From NCBI RefSeq assembly GCF_001511835.1, contig NZ_LN997848.1, positions 3,004,001-3,068,000 on the forward strand: DNA of 64,000 nt, written 5' to 3'. The position numbers and the translations under genes are program-made. The notes under the pieces were generated by a model. The model saw nothing but the letters and a program-made list of their open reading frames with translations. It made no database searches and was not told the DNA's origin. The stretch is from Magnetospirillum sp. XM-1 (GTDB lineage: Bacteria; Pseudomonadota; Alphaproteobacteria; Rhodospirillales; Magnetospirillaceae). Positions 16,328 through 27,601 of this stretch are shown piece by piece (position 1 is the first letter of the stretch; each line of letters opens with the position of its first letter).

Positions 16328-17686
16328 ATGGATCATTCCTGGAGAATGGACGGCTTGTCGGCGGCGCGCCGGGCCGAGTTGCGCGGCTGGGCGCTGCTGG
16401 CCATCGGTTCGCTGGCCATCGCCGGGCTGCTGGCCCTGGCGCTGGGGCTGTCGCGCACGCCCAAGGTGCAGGAGCTCCTGCCCTGGGGGCCGCATTTCTT
16501 CTACCGCGCCCTGGTCACCCATGTGGTGCTGTCCTTCGAGGTCTGGTTCCTGGCCGCCCTGGGGGCACTGTCGGCCATGGCCGCGCCGCCTTGTCCCAAG
16601 GGTGACGCCCTGGGCCGCGTCGCGCTGATCCTCGGTTCGCTGGGCGTGGCGCTGCTGCTGATTCCCGCCCTGGCGGACCAGGGCGAGCCTTCGCTCAACA
16701 ATTATGTCCCGGTGGTCGGGCACAAGCTGTTCTATATCGGCCTCGGGGTGCATGCCGCCGGCGTGGCGCTGGCCTGCCTGCGGCTGTTGCCGGTGCTGCG
16801 CAATCATAGGGTGGTGCCGTTCGGCATCGCTTGCGCCGGTCTGGCCTATCTGGCCGCCCTGGCCTGCTTCCTGATCGCCTGGGCGCTGATTCCGGCCGGC
16901 ACCGACGCCGACCTGTTCAACGAGCGGGTGTTCTGGGGCGGCGGCCACGTGCTGCAGCTGGTCAACACCATGATCCTGATGATCGCCTGGCAGGCGCTGT
17001 CGGAAAAGCATTTCGGCGCCGGCCCGGTTCCCGCCGGGCTGGGCCGCGCCTCCTTCGCGGCGCTTGCCCTGTTCGCGGTGGTCTCGCCGCTGATCTACGC
17101 CGTGGGCGGCGACGTGCTGGGGCTCGAGCACCGGCAGGTCTTCACCCGGCTGCTGTGGGTGGGGCTGCCGCTGCCGCCCCTGGTGATGGGCATGGGGCTG
17201 GCCTGGAGGATCGTCCAGGGACCGCGCGACTGGCGATCGCCCGCCTTCCTGTCCCTGGCGCTGTCGCTGTTCGTCTTCGCCATCGGCGGTTTCGCCGGTT
17301 TCTTCCTCGGCGTGGCCGATACCCGGACGCCGTCCCATTACCATGCGGTGATCGGCGGCGTGCAACTGGGGTTGATGGGCGTGGTGCTGGTCCATCTGCT
17401 GCCCGCTCTGGGCCGCAATATCGGCACGGGCAGGGGCGTGCGCCTGCAGTTCCACCTCTACGGCTGGGGCCAGCTGGTCCATGCGCTGGGATTCTTCCTG
17501 GCCGGGGCCGCCGGCGTGCCGCGCAAGACCACCGGCGTGGACCAGGGCCTCAACACCCTGTGGAAGAAGGTTTCCATGGGCGTGGTGGGCATGGGAACCG
17601 GCCTGGCGGTGCTGGGCGGCGTCATTTTCGTGTGGATGGCGCTTTCCCGTCTGCTCAAGCGGGGCGAGGAGGACGGCAATGCTTAA
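16328..17686 (+). CDS. Divergent heme-copper oxidase family large subunit (NorY-like candidate)
   Basis: This roughly 452-residue protein has 12 or so membrane helices. His65 in helix II, His207 in FWGGGHVLQL and the pair His337/His339 in TPSHYHAVIGG align with heme and CuB ligands. The usual His-His of helix VII seems to be LEHRQVF (His268-Arg269), so one CuB ligand may be lost or shifted. The helix VI tyrosine is also absent (His-Val-Leu-Gln-Leu). Short length, absent tyrosine and the neighbouring SCO and CuA genes fit the sNOR/NorY type of proposed NO reductases. I chose the ATG after GGGGCGG; an in-frame GTG overlapping the upstream stop is possible. Confidence 0.75.
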   Translation: MDHSWRMDGLSAARRAELRGWALLAIGSLAIAGLLALALGLSRTPKVQELLPWGPHFFYRALVTHVVLSFEVWFLAALGALSAMAAPPCPKGDALGRVALILGSLGVALLLIPALADQGEPSLNNYVPVVGHKLFYIGLGVHAAGVALACLRLLPVLRNHRVVPFGIACAGLAYLAALACFLIAWALIPAGTDADLFNERVFWGGGHVLQLVNTMILMIAWQALSEKHFGAGPVPAGLGRASFAALALFAVVSPLIYAVGGDVLGLEHRQVFTRLLWVGLPLPPLVMGMGLAWRIVQGPRDWRSPAFLSLALSLFVFAIGGFAGFFLGVADTRTPSHYHAVIGGVQLGLMGVVLVHLLPALGRNIGTGRGVRLQFHLYGWGQLVHALGFFLAGAAGVPRKTTGVDQGLNTLWKKVSMGVVGMGTGLAVLGGVIFVWMALSRLLKRGEEDGNA

Positions 17687-18167
17687 GGGTTTTGCGCCGC
17701 TCGCTCTGCTGGCCGCCACGCTGATCCTGGCTCTGGGCTGGCTGATGGGCCGCACCGGCGGCCTCGACGTGCTGCCGTCGGAAAGCTACAAGGCCGATCT
17801 GGCCGAGTTCCACGGCCGCCATCTGGCCCTGCTGGCCGCCCATGGCACCGGCCAGAGCGTGGACGGCATTCCGGTGGTGCGCCCGCCCGCCGGGTCCGAC
17901 ATTCCCATGCTGGCCAAGCGCTGGGAGTTCAGCCCCGCCTTGGAGCTGGAGCCGGGCAAGACCTACCGCCTGCATCTGCTGGCCGAAGACACCGTCCACT
18001 CGGCGGCCATCGGCGAGGCCGAGGTGCTGCTGACCCCCGGCCAGGCCCGGGTGGTCAGCCTGACCGCGCCAGCGTCGGGCCGGGTGCGCCTGCAATGCGC
18101 CGAGTATTGCGGTCTCAGCCATACCAAGATGATCGGCTCCATCGAGGTGGTGGCCAAGGCTCCGTAA
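17679..18167 (+). CDS. CuA-containing subunit II paralogue (second module)
   Basis: This 162-residue protein has one N-terminal membrane helix and a CuA cupredoxin domain. Ligands are His in EDTVHSAAI and the block CAEYCGLSHTKM, giving C-x3-C-x3-H-x2-M. It shares VVRPPAGSD, a W-E pair and YRLHL with the CuA subunit of the first module, so duplication is clear. The gene overlaps the large-subunit stop by eight bases and has a GGCGAGGAGG site inside that gene, so the pair is translationally coupled. It should feed electrons from cytochrome c or a cupredoxin to the NorY-like subunit. Confidence 0.87.
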   Translation: MLKGFAPLALLAATLILALGWLMGRTGGLDVLPSESYKADLAEFHGRHLALLAAHGTGQSVDGIPVVRPPAGSDIPMLAKRWEFSPALELEPGKTYRLHLLAEDTVHSAAIGEAEVLLTPGQARVVSLTAPASGRVRLQCAEYCGLSHTKMIGSIEVVAKAP

Positions 18168-18276
18168 CCTTTCCGCCTGTGGCGGCGAAGTTCCCGTCAT
18201 GAACGCCGCCACGCTCACCGCCTGTTGCCCATCCCGTCCGTCGGGCGCATCCTGCGCCGAGACACGGGAGCGGCGC

Positions 18277-18837
18277 GTGCGGACCGACGACGATACCCAT
18301 CTGCAAGAGCTGATGCGGGCGGCCCAGGCCGGCGACGGGCGGGCCTACGGCGCCCTGCTGGCCCAGGTGGCTCCCATCATCCGCCGCGTGGTGGGCAAGC
18401 GCTGGCGTGGCCCCGATGCCGAGGACATCGTGCAGGAGGCGCTGCTGTCGCTGCATGCGGTGCGCCATACCTACGATCCCGGCCGTCCCTTCCTGCCCTG
18501 GCTGCTGGCCATCGTGCAATACCGGGTCGCCGACGCGGCACGGCGCCACGCCCGCCGGGCGGCGCGCGAGGCCCCCGAATGCGGCTTCGAGCGCGGCTTG
18601 CCCGACGTGGCGGCCCCGGCGGCGGAGGAGGGGCCGGGCGACCCGCATCTGCTGGCCCGCGCCCTGGCGGACCTGCCCGAAGGTCAGCGGCGCGCCGTCC
18701 GTCTGCTCAAGCTGGAGGAGCGTTCGCTCAAGGAAGCGGCCGAGGCCACCGGCATGTCGGTGGGCGCGCTGAAGGTGGCGGTCCATCGCGGCATCAAGGC
18801 GCTGCGGGCCAAGCTGACCGGGAGGGGGGAGGCATGA
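18277..18837 (+). CDS. ECF-type RNA polymerase sigma factor (SigF/NrsF group)
   Basis: This roughly 186-residue sigma-70-family protein has region 2 (DAEDIVQEALLSLHAVRHTY and RPFLPWLLAIVQYRVAD) and region 4 (LPEGQRRAVRLLKLEERSLKEAA followed by a helix-turn-helix). I chose the GTG behind CGGGAG because the conserved part begins there; an ATG at 18199 would add 26 unconserved residues. Its stop overlaps the ATG of a six-helix membrane protein of the NrsF type, which is the anti-sigma partner of SigF in Caulobacter. That system responds to metal and oxidative stress. The signal here is not known. Confidence 0.88.
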   Translation: MRTDDDTHLQELMRAAQAGDGRAYGALLAQVAPIIRRVVGKRWRGPDAEDIVQEALLSLHAVRHTYDPGRPFLPWLLAIVQYRVADAARRHARRAAREAPECGFERGLPDVAAPAAEEGPGDPHLLARALADLPEGQRRAVRLLKLEERSLKEAAEATGMSVGALKVAVHRGIKALRAKLTGRGEA

Positions 18838-19472
18838 AGACCGAGGAGCTGATCGCCCGCCTTGCCGCCCAGGCCGCCCCGGTGCACCCCCTGAAGGCCC
18901 CCGTCCGGCGGCTGGCGACGTGGTTCGCCCTGGCTTTGCCGGCGGTGGTGCTGGTCGCGCTGTCCATGGGGCTGCGCGACGATCTTTCCCAGCGTCTGGC
19001 CGAGCCGGTGTTCCTGCTGCGCATTTCCGCCAGTCTGGCCACCGCCGCCGCCGCCGCTTTGGCCGGTCTGGCGCTGGGCGTTCCCGGCCGCTCGCGGGCC
19101 TGGGGGCTGGCGCCCCTTGTTCCCCTCGGCCTGTGGCTGGCCAGCCTGGGGCGGCAATGCCTGCTGGAATGGGGGGGGCACGTCCAGACCGAGCTGCTGG
19201 CCGCCCCCCATCTGCATTGCCTGCCCGACATCGCCCTGATGATGGGGCTGCCGACCATCGCCATGGTGGTGATGGTGCTGCGGGGCGCCGGCCTGCGGCG
19301 GCGGATGGAACTGCTGCTGGGCGGGCTGGCGGCGGCGGCGCTGTCCAACGCCGCGCTCAGTTTTGCCCATCCGGTGGATGCCGGCCTCCTGGTCCTGCTG
19401 CTGCAATTGGCCGTGGTGGGGGGCGTCGCCGTGACGGCGGGGCGGGACGCTTCCTTGACGCCGTTCCGCTAG
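18834..19472 (+). CDS. Six-helix membrane anti-sigma factor, NrsF/DUF1109 family
   Basis: This 212-residue protein has a short cytoplasmic N terminus (MKTEELIARLAAQAAPVHPL) and six predicted membrane helices. The N-terminal motif L-x-x-L-A followed by a Pro-rich step, and the Cys-containing loops (RQCLLEW, HLHCLPDIA), match the DUF1109/NrsF family, which holds an ECF sigma factor at the membrane until the cysteines sense stress. It overlaps the sigma gene by four bases. It has no other candidate partner nearby. The family call is by pattern and gene context. Confidence 0.82.
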   Translation: MKTEELIARLAAQAAPVHPLKAPVRRLATWFALALPAVVLVALSMGLRDDLSQRLAEPVFLLRISASLATAAAAALAGLALGVPGRSRAWGLAPLVPLGLWLASLGRQCLLEWGGHVQTELLAAPHLHCLPDIALMMGLPTIAMVVMVLRGAGLRRRMELLLGGLAAAALSNAALSFAHPVDAGLLVLLLQLAVVGGVAVTAGRDASLTPFR

Positions 19473-19514
19473 GGTGGGAAGATTTTCCGGAAATCAGCCA
19501 TCCGGGAGGGGATC

Positions 19515-20867
19515 ATGGGCGCCGGTAAAAAGAAGCAGACCAGCCTGCGGCCCGACTTCGTCTGGGGGGTTTCCACCTCGGCCTTCCAGGTGGAGGGCGC
19601 CACCAAGGAGGACGGGCGCGGCCCCAGCATCTGGGACACCCGCTGCCGGCTGCAGGGCGGCGTGTGGACCGGCGCCAACGCCGACGTGGCCTGCGACCAT
19701 TACCACCGCTGGCCCGAGGATGTGGGGCTGATCAAGGATTTGGGCGTTGACGCCTATCGCTTCTCCATCGCCTGGCCGCGCCTGCTGCCCAAGGGCAAGG
19801 GACAGGTCAACCGGAAGGGCCTCGATTTCTACGACCGCCTGATCGATGGCGTGCTGGAAGCCGGAATCACGCCCTGGGTCTGCCTCTACCACTGGGATTT
19901 GCCCCAGGCGCTGGACGATCTGGGCGGCTGGACCAACCGCGACTGCGCCGGCTGGTTCGCCGATTACGCCGTGCTGGCGGCCAAGCGGTACGGCGACCGG
20001 GTCAAGCACTTCGCCACCTTCAACGAGTTCTCGGTCTTCACCATGTTCGGCTACGCCATCGACTGGGCGGCGCCGGGCGTGACCGACCGCGCCGCCCACA
20101 TGAAGGCCATCCACCACGTCAATCTGGCCCACGGCATGGGCGTCGACGTGCTGCGCGATCATGTTCCGGGCGTTTCCATCGGCGCCATCCATAACCGCCA
20201 GATCGTGCGGCCCGAGGGCGGGCTGGCCGAGAACCAGGCGGCGGCCGACCTGCTGGACGCCCACTGGAACGGCGTGTTCTGCGATCCGCAGCATCTGGGG
20301 CACTACCCCGAGATCATGGCCCGCGACGTGGAGCCCTATGTCCAGGCCGGCGATCTGGCGCGCATCTGCCGCCCCACCGACTGGATGGGTCTCAATCATT
20401 ACGGTCCCATCTACGCCAAGGCGGACCCCGCCACCACCTGGGGCTACGGCTGGGGCGCGCCGCCGGAATCGGCCAACCATCCGGAAGTGGGCTGGCCCAT
20501 CTTTCCCGAGGTGTTCAAGGATGAGCTGCTGACCCTGACCCGGCGGTACAAGCTGCCGGTCTACGTCACCGAGAACGGCTGCGGCGGCGGCGCGGGCAGC
20601 GATACCCCCGACGAGAACGGCGTGGTCAACGACACCCATCGCCTGGCTTATTTCCGCGAGTACCAGCAGGCCATGCTGGACGCGGTGGCCGAGGGCGCCG
20701 ACGTGCGCGGCTATTTTGTCTGGGCGCTCTTGGACAATTTCGAGTGGGGCTCGGGCTACGGCCCGCGCTTCGGCCTCTACCACGTGGATTTCGACAGCCA
20801 GAAGCGCACCATCAAGAATTCCGGCAAGTGGTACCGGGACATGATCAAGGGCTGGCGCAAGGGGTAA
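19515..20867 (+). CDS. Family 1 glycoside hydrolase (beta-glucosidase)
   Basis: This 450-residue TIM-barrel enzyme should cleave beta-linked glucosides or galactosides with retention. The N-terminal signature is FVWGVSTSAFQVEGA, the acid/base Glu171 is in TFNEF and the nucleophile Glu353 in VTENG. The C-terminal FEWGSGYGPRFGLYHVDF is the usual aglycone-site block. The canonical Asn-Glu-Pro is Asn-Glu-Phe here, a small but visible departure. No signal peptide is seen, so it is cytoplasmic. The gene follows the sigma/anti-sigma pair at a distance of about 40 bp behind a GGGAGGGG site. No sugar transporter accompanies it. Confidence 0.94.
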   Translation: MGAGKKKQTSLRPDFVWGVSTSAFQVEGATKEDGRGPSIWDTRCRLQGGVWTGANADVACDHYHRWPEDVGLIKDLGVDAYRFSIAWPRLLPKGKGQVNRKGLDFYDRLIDGVLEAGITPWVCLYHWDLPQALDDLGGWTNRDCAGWFADYAVLAAKRYGDRVKHFATFNEFSVFTMFGYAIDWAAPGVTDRAAHMKAIHHVNLAHGMGVDVLRDHVPGVSIGAIHNRQIVRPEGGLAENQAAADLLDAHWNGVFCDPQHLGHYPEIMARDVEPYVQAGDLARICRPTDWMGLNHYGPIYAKADPATTWGYGWGAPPESANHPEVGWPIFPEVFKDELLTLTRRYKLPVYVTENGCGGGAGSDTPDENGVVNDTHRLAYFREYQQAMLDAVAEGADVRGYFVWALLDNFEWGSGYGPRFGLYHVDFDSQKRTIKNSGKWYRDMIKGWRKG

Positions 20868-20870
20868 GAC

Positions 20871-20936
20871 TGGGCTATCGCCCAGGCCCATCCGGGGCAA
20901 GGCCCCGGACCCCCTTTGATTTCATGAATGGGGTGT
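20871..20936 (+). repeat. Dispersed palindromic repeat, family A, copy 1
   Basis: This copy contains GGGCTATCGCCC, then a GGCCCATCCGGGGC block pairing with GCCCCGG, then ATTTCATGAATGGGGT. The same order of blocks occurs in inverse orientation near 52.2 kb. It sits between convergent genes and can form two hairpins. Confidence 0.8.
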
Positions 20937-20957
20937 GGGCGGGAGCCCTCGCTTGCC

Positions 20958-22865
20958 TCAGCGCCGCTTGTCGCCGCGCTTGGTCAAGCCGTCGGACAGC
21001 GCCCGGCGCTCGCCGCGGCGCAGCAGGTTGCCGAACAGCCGTCCGCCCCAGTTCATGCCGCGCTTGGGCTGGTCCCAGTCCTTGCGGCTTTCGCGCACCA
21101 GGATGGTGCCGTCGGGCGAGGGGGTCAGGGTCAGCTTGCGCTGGTGGTACTGCTCCAGCTCGGCGTGGAAGCCGACGGTGAGGATGGTGGCGGCGGGGAA
21201 CTCGTCGATCAGCAGCTGCATCAGCTTGCGCTCGCCATCGGGGTCCAGCGCGTCGGTGGCTTCCTGCAGGAACACCCATTTGGGCCGATGCAGCAGGAGG
21301 CGGGCAAAGCCCAGGCGCTGCTGTTCGCCGGCGGTGAGGCTCTGCTCCCAGATGGCGGTGTCGTCGATGCGGGGCATCAGGTGGCCGAGCCCGACCCGGT
21401 CCAGCGCGCCCTCCAGCTGATCCTCGGGGAAGCATTCCATGGCGGAAGGGTAGGTCAGCACGCCGCGCAGCGTGCCGATGGGCATGTAGGGCCGTTGCGG
21501 CATGAAGAAGATGTGGGCGTCGCAGGGCAGGTCGACGGTGCCGCGTCCCCACGGCCACAGGCCGGCCACCACCTTGAACAGCTTGACCGCCGCGCCGGGG
21601 TCGCCGCCGATCAGCACGTGCTCGCCGCCGATGATCTCGGCGCTGAAGCCTTCGATCACCACGCCGCCATCGGCGTTGGCGATGGTCAGGTCGTGGAAGC
21701 ACAGCGTGGGAATGGCGGCCTTCTGGACGATGACCGTGTGGGCGTCGGGCCGCGAGGAATCGTCCCTCAGCGCCTGCAGGGCGTCGTGGAGCGACAGCAC
21801 GCGTTCCACCGAGGCGCGCCACTCGGCCACCTTCTGCAGGTTGTCCACCGGCCAGGACAGGGCCTGGGACAGCTGCTGGAAGGCCTGGGCGGTCTGCATC
21901 AGATGGCCCAGCGAGATGATGCCGGCGATGTAGCGGGGCGCCGCGATCAGGATGGGGAAGGCGGTGGAGAACACCGAATAGGCCGAGGTGAACAGGAACA
22001 GCCGGGTCAGGCCGGCGGTCTGGCGGTTCCAGGCGCCCTCGATGCCGCGGAACAGCTCGGAGAAGCGGCGGCGCTCGCCGACCTCGCCATGGAGCAGGGC
22101 GATGGCCTCGGAATTCTCGCGCGCACGCACCAGGCCGAAGCGGAAATTGGCCTCGGCCGTCTGGCGGCGGTCGGTGGCGCCGATCAGCGGACGTCCCACC
22201 CACAGGGCCAGCGACGATGCCGCCGAGGCGTAGATCAGCGCCACCCAGACCATGTGGCCGGGGACGGGAATGTCGAACTCGCCGATGGTAAGGACTAGGT
22301 CCCCCGACAGGGACCACAGGATCTGCACGAAGCTGGCCAGCAGCAGGACGCAGTAGAACAGCGAGTGGATGAGGTCGATGGCCGTTTCGGTGGTCAGCCG
22401 GATGTCCTCGGCGATGCGCCCGTCCGGGTTGTCGTGGTCGCCCGGCATATGCATCAGCTGGTAATGGTGGCCCATGGCCATCCAATTGTCCTGCAGCCGC
22501 CGGGTCAGCCAGCGGCGCCAGCCCAGCTGGATGGCGCGCTTGACCTTGAGGTGGGTGGCGGTGACCGTCATGGAGGCCAGCAGAATCAGGCCGATCTCGA
22601 CGATCTGGCCGAAGAACTTCTCCATGGATTTCTGTTCGAGCGCGTCGAACAGCTCGGCGCTCCACAGGTTGATCATGATGGGAATGACCACCTGGGCCAC
22701 GGTCAGGCCCAGCAGCAGGGCGACCAGGCCGCGCACCTTCCACTTCTCGCCCGATTGCCAATAGGGACCGGCCAGGCGGATGAACTGCCTGATGAAACCG
22801 GGCGACTGCCGATCGAAATCCTGGCCGTCGCCTATTGCGGCCCTGTTGTTCACGTCGCTTCCCAT
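20958..22865 (-). CDS. SbmA/BacA/YddA-like ABC transporter fusion with degenerate ATPase
   Basis: This 635-residue protein has a six-helix membrane domain (about residues 30-340) and a C-terminal ABC ATPase. The membrane part resembles the YddA group related to SbmA/BacA and human ABCD exporters. The signature motif is SLTAGEQQRLGFARLLL. The Walker A site reads GGDPGAAVKLF (about 420-430), without the Gly-Lys-Ser/Thr that binds phosphate, and Walker B reads VFLQEATDALD with Gln in place of the metal-binding Asp. A normal family member would have both. ATP hydrolysis by this copy is doubtful; it could work with another ATPase or act as an energy-independent carrier. The gene is divergent from the carboxypeptidase. 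Confidence 0.85.
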   Translation of the reverse strand: MGSDVNNRAAIGDGQDFDRQSPGFIRQFIRLAGPYWQSGEKWKVRGLVALLLGLTVAQVVIPIMINLWSAELFDALEQKSMEKFFGQIVEIGLILLASMTVTATHLKVKRAIQLGWRRWLTRRLQDNWMAMGHHYQLMHMPGDHDNPDGRIAEDIRLTTETAIDLIHSLFYCVLLLASFVQILWSLSGDLVLTIGEFDIPVPGHMVWVALIYASAASSLALWVGRPLIGATDRRQTAEANFRFGLVRARENSEAIALLHGEVGERRRFSELFRGIEGAWNRQTAGLTRLFLFTSAYSVFSTAFPILIAAPRYIAGIISLGHLMQTAQAFQQLSQALSWPVDNLQKVAEWRASVERVLSLHDALQALRDDSSRPDAHTVIVQKAAIPTLCFHDLTIANADGGVVIEGFSAEIIGGEHVLIGGDPGAAVKLFKVVAGLWPWGRGTVDLPCDAHIFFMPQRPYMPIGTLRGVLTYPSAMECFPEDQLEGALDRVGLGHLMPRIDDTAIWEQSLTAGEQQRLGFARLLLHRPKWVFLQEATDALDPDGERKLMQLLIDEFPAATILTVGFHAELEQYHQRKLTLTPSPDGTILVRESRKDWDQPKRGMNWGGRLFGNLLRRGERRALSDGLTKRGDKRR

Positions 22866-23025
22866 CCCGCTTGCGCGGCGGAGCCTTTTGCTCCCCCGGT
22901 ATCACTTAACCCGGAAATGCCGGCCGAGTGAAGCCCGCACCGCATTCATACTGACATTTCAACGTTTCGCAGCGGTTAATTCCCGCACTCTTGCAAGTTG
23001 GGCGGCGGGGCGCGATGTTTGGGGC

Positions 23026-25427
<2,402 letters not shown>

Positions 25428-25435
25428 CCTTTACA

Positions 25436-25470
25436 GGGCGCCCTCTTCCGCGAGGAGGGCGCCCTTCTTG
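25436..25470 (+). terminator. Terminator or attenuator between FecR-like gene and cyclase
   Basis: A perfect ten-base stem (GGGCGCCCTC with GAGGGCGCCC), nine-base loop and TTCTT tail lie in the 58-bp gap. Partial termination here would make the first gene more highly expressed than the rest. Confidence 0.7.
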
Positions 25471-25485
25471 ATTCCGGGGAGCGCC

Positions 25486-27549
25486 ATGAGCGGAATGACC
25501 AAGCGATACGACATTCTCTTCACCCTCATCCTGTTCCTGGTCGCCATCCCCGCGCAGCATTTCGAATGGTTCGCCCTGTTGGAGGACCAGACACTGTCCT
25601 TCCGGCACCAGTTGCGGCTGGCCTATGGCGATGCCAAGAAGCTGGCCGTCTCGCCCGAAGTGGTGGTGGTCAACACCGACGAGGCGTTCTTCAAGGCCTA
25701 TAAGAGCTTTCCGCTCAGGCGCACCGACATCGGCGCCATGGTGACCAATCTGAAGACACTGGGCGCCAAGGTCATCGCCGTCGACATGCTGATGGACTTC
25801 CCCTCCTCGTACAACGAGGACCCGGCCCTGGCCAAGGCGCTGGGCGATTCCGGCAACACCCTGCTGGTGGCCCAGGGCGAGTTCCGGGACGGCAAGTTCG
25901 TCAAGATCAACTATCCGACCACGCTGCTGGACCAGGCCTCGGCCAGCGCCTACACGAACATCCAGTCCAATTCCAAGATCGTCACCACCCTGTCGCGTCT
26001 CAAGGTCTTCCCCGAGACGGTGGGCGAGAAGGGCGGCTGGCCCTTCGCGGTCAAGGCGGCCGCCATGTTCCTGGGCGTCGAGCCCAAGCTGGACGGCAAC
26101 ACGCTGGTCCTGGGCGATCTGAAGGTGCCGCTGGACCACGAGAACAAGCTTTACATCGACTTCCCGCCGCTGCCGACCGGCACGCGGTTCCTCAGCCAGT
26201 CGGCGGGCCTTTCGGCGCTGGAGTTCCTGGATATCTCCGGGCTGGACGAGCGCGAGCTGGCCGAGCTGGAATTCTGGGTCAAGGACAAGATCGTCGTTCT
26301 CGGCGACACCTCGGAAGTGTCGCACGACTGGTTCGACACCCCCGTGGGCATGGTCTACGGGGTGGAGATCATCGCCGATTCCATCAGCTCCATCCTCAAG
26401 GGCGCGCCGCTGCGCGCCGCCAGCCCGGTAATGGACGCCGTGCCGCCCCTGGCGTTGATGCTGGCCATGATCCTGCTGTCGCTCTATCTCACCCGTCCGC
26501 TGCTGCGCGGCATGTTCGTGGTGGCCCTGGGCCTGGGCTTCATCCTGGCGGGCAGCGCGCTCTACGTGAACCTGGGCGTGGTGGTCTCCATGTCCTACGC
26601 CGTCCTGGCGCTGGTCCTGTCCTATCTGCTGGTGGAGTTCCGCCAGTACATGATCGAGCGCAATCAGAAGCAGCAGATCGCCAAGACCTTCGGCCAGTAC
26701 ATTCCGCCGGAACTGGTGGCCGAGATGAACAAGACCGGCCAGCAGGTGACGGTGGGCGGCGAATCCCGCGAGATGACGGTGCTGTTCTCGGACGTGCGCG
26801 GCTTCACCACCATTTCCGAAGGCCTGGCGCCGCAGGAACTGACCGTGCTGATGAACGCCTTCCTCAGCCCCATGACCCATGTGATCCACGATCACCGCGG
26901 CACCATCGACAAGTACATGGGCGACGCCATCATGGCCTTCTGGGGTGCGCCGCTCCACGATACCGACCACGCGCGGCACGCCGTCCAGGCGGCGCTGGGC
27001 ATGGTCAAGAAGATGGACGAGCTGAAGGACGACTTCATCGCGCGGGGCTGGAAGCCCATCAAGGTGGGCATCGGGCTCAACACCGGCGTCATGAACGTCG
27101 GCAACATGGGGTCCGACTTCCGCATGGCCTATACGGTGCTGGGCGACGCCGTCAACCTGGGGTCGCGCGTCGAAAGCCTGACCAAGCAGTACGGCGTCAA
27201 CATGATGGTCACCGAATACACCCAGGCGGCGGTTCCCGGCCTGATCAGCCGCGAGATCGATCTGGTGCGGGTGAAGGGCAAGGACACCCCGGTCCGTCTG
27301 TACGAGCCCCTGGGCTTCGAGGGCGAGGTGGACGCCGAGGCCGTTGCGGCCCTGTCCAAGCACCTGGCCGCGCTGGTCATGTTCCGCGAGCAGAAGTGGG
27401 ACGCCGCCCGCATGGCCTTCCAGGAATTGCACAATGCCGATCCCGAGCGGGTGATCTACAAGATCTATCTCGCCCGCATCGAGCATTTCATCGAGGAGCC
27501 GCCGGGTTCCGATTGGGATGGCGTCTATACGCACAAGGAAAAGAGCTAG
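25486..27549 (+). CDS. CHASE2-domain adenylate cyclase (class III)
   Basis: This 687-residue protein makes cAMP in response to a periplasmic signal. It has an N-terminal helix, a CHASE2 sensor (about 30-300), three closely spaced membrane helices (about 310-390) and a class III cyclase domain (about 425-600). Metal-binding Asp436 (FSDVRGF) and Asp480 (YMGDAIMAFW), adenine-selecting Lys476 and Asp554 (VLGDAVN) and the transition-state pair Asn557 and Arg561 are all present. These mark an active adenylate rather than guanylate cyclase. I chose the ATG behind CGGGGAG. The C-terminal 80 residues are helical with a TPR-like pattern. It lies between the FecR-like gene and the CHAT protease. Confidence 0.92.
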   Translation: MSGMTKRYDILFTLILFLVAIPAQHFEWFALLEDQTLSFRHQLRLAYGDAKKLAVSPEVVVVNTDEAFFKAYKSFPLRRTDIGAMVTNLKTLGAKVIAVDMLMDFPSSYNEDPALAKALGDSGNTLLVAQGEFRDGKFVKINYPTTLLDQASASAYTNIQSNSKIVTTLSRLKVFPETVGEKGGWPFAVKAAAMFLGVEPKLDGNTLVLGDLKVPLDHENKLYIDFPPLPTGTRFLSQSAGLSALEFLDISGLDERELAELEFWVKDKIVVLGDTSEVSHDWFDTPVGMVYGVEIIADSISSILKGAPLRAASPVMDAVPPLALMLAMILLSLYLTRPLLRGMFVVALGLGFILAGSALYVNLGVVVSMSYAVLALVLSYLLVEFRQYMIERNQKQQIAKTFGQYIPPELVAEMNKTGQQVTVGGESREMTVLFSDVRGFTTISEGLAPQELTVLMNAFLSPMTHVIHDHRGTIDKYMGDAIMAFWGAPLHDTDHARHAVQAALGMVKKMDELKDDFIARGWKPIKVGIGLNTGVMNVGNMGSDFRMAYTVLGDAVNLGSRVESLTKQYGVNMMVTEYTQAAVPGLISREIDLVRVKGKDTPVRLYEPLGFEGEVDAEAVAALSKHLAALVMFREQKWDAARMAFQELHNADPERVIYKIYLARIEHFIEEPPGSDWDGVYTHKEKS

Positions 27550-27601
27550 ATTCCGCCGTTGAACATTGGGGAATGACCGGCGGCACATGGGAGAGGGTTC
27601 G

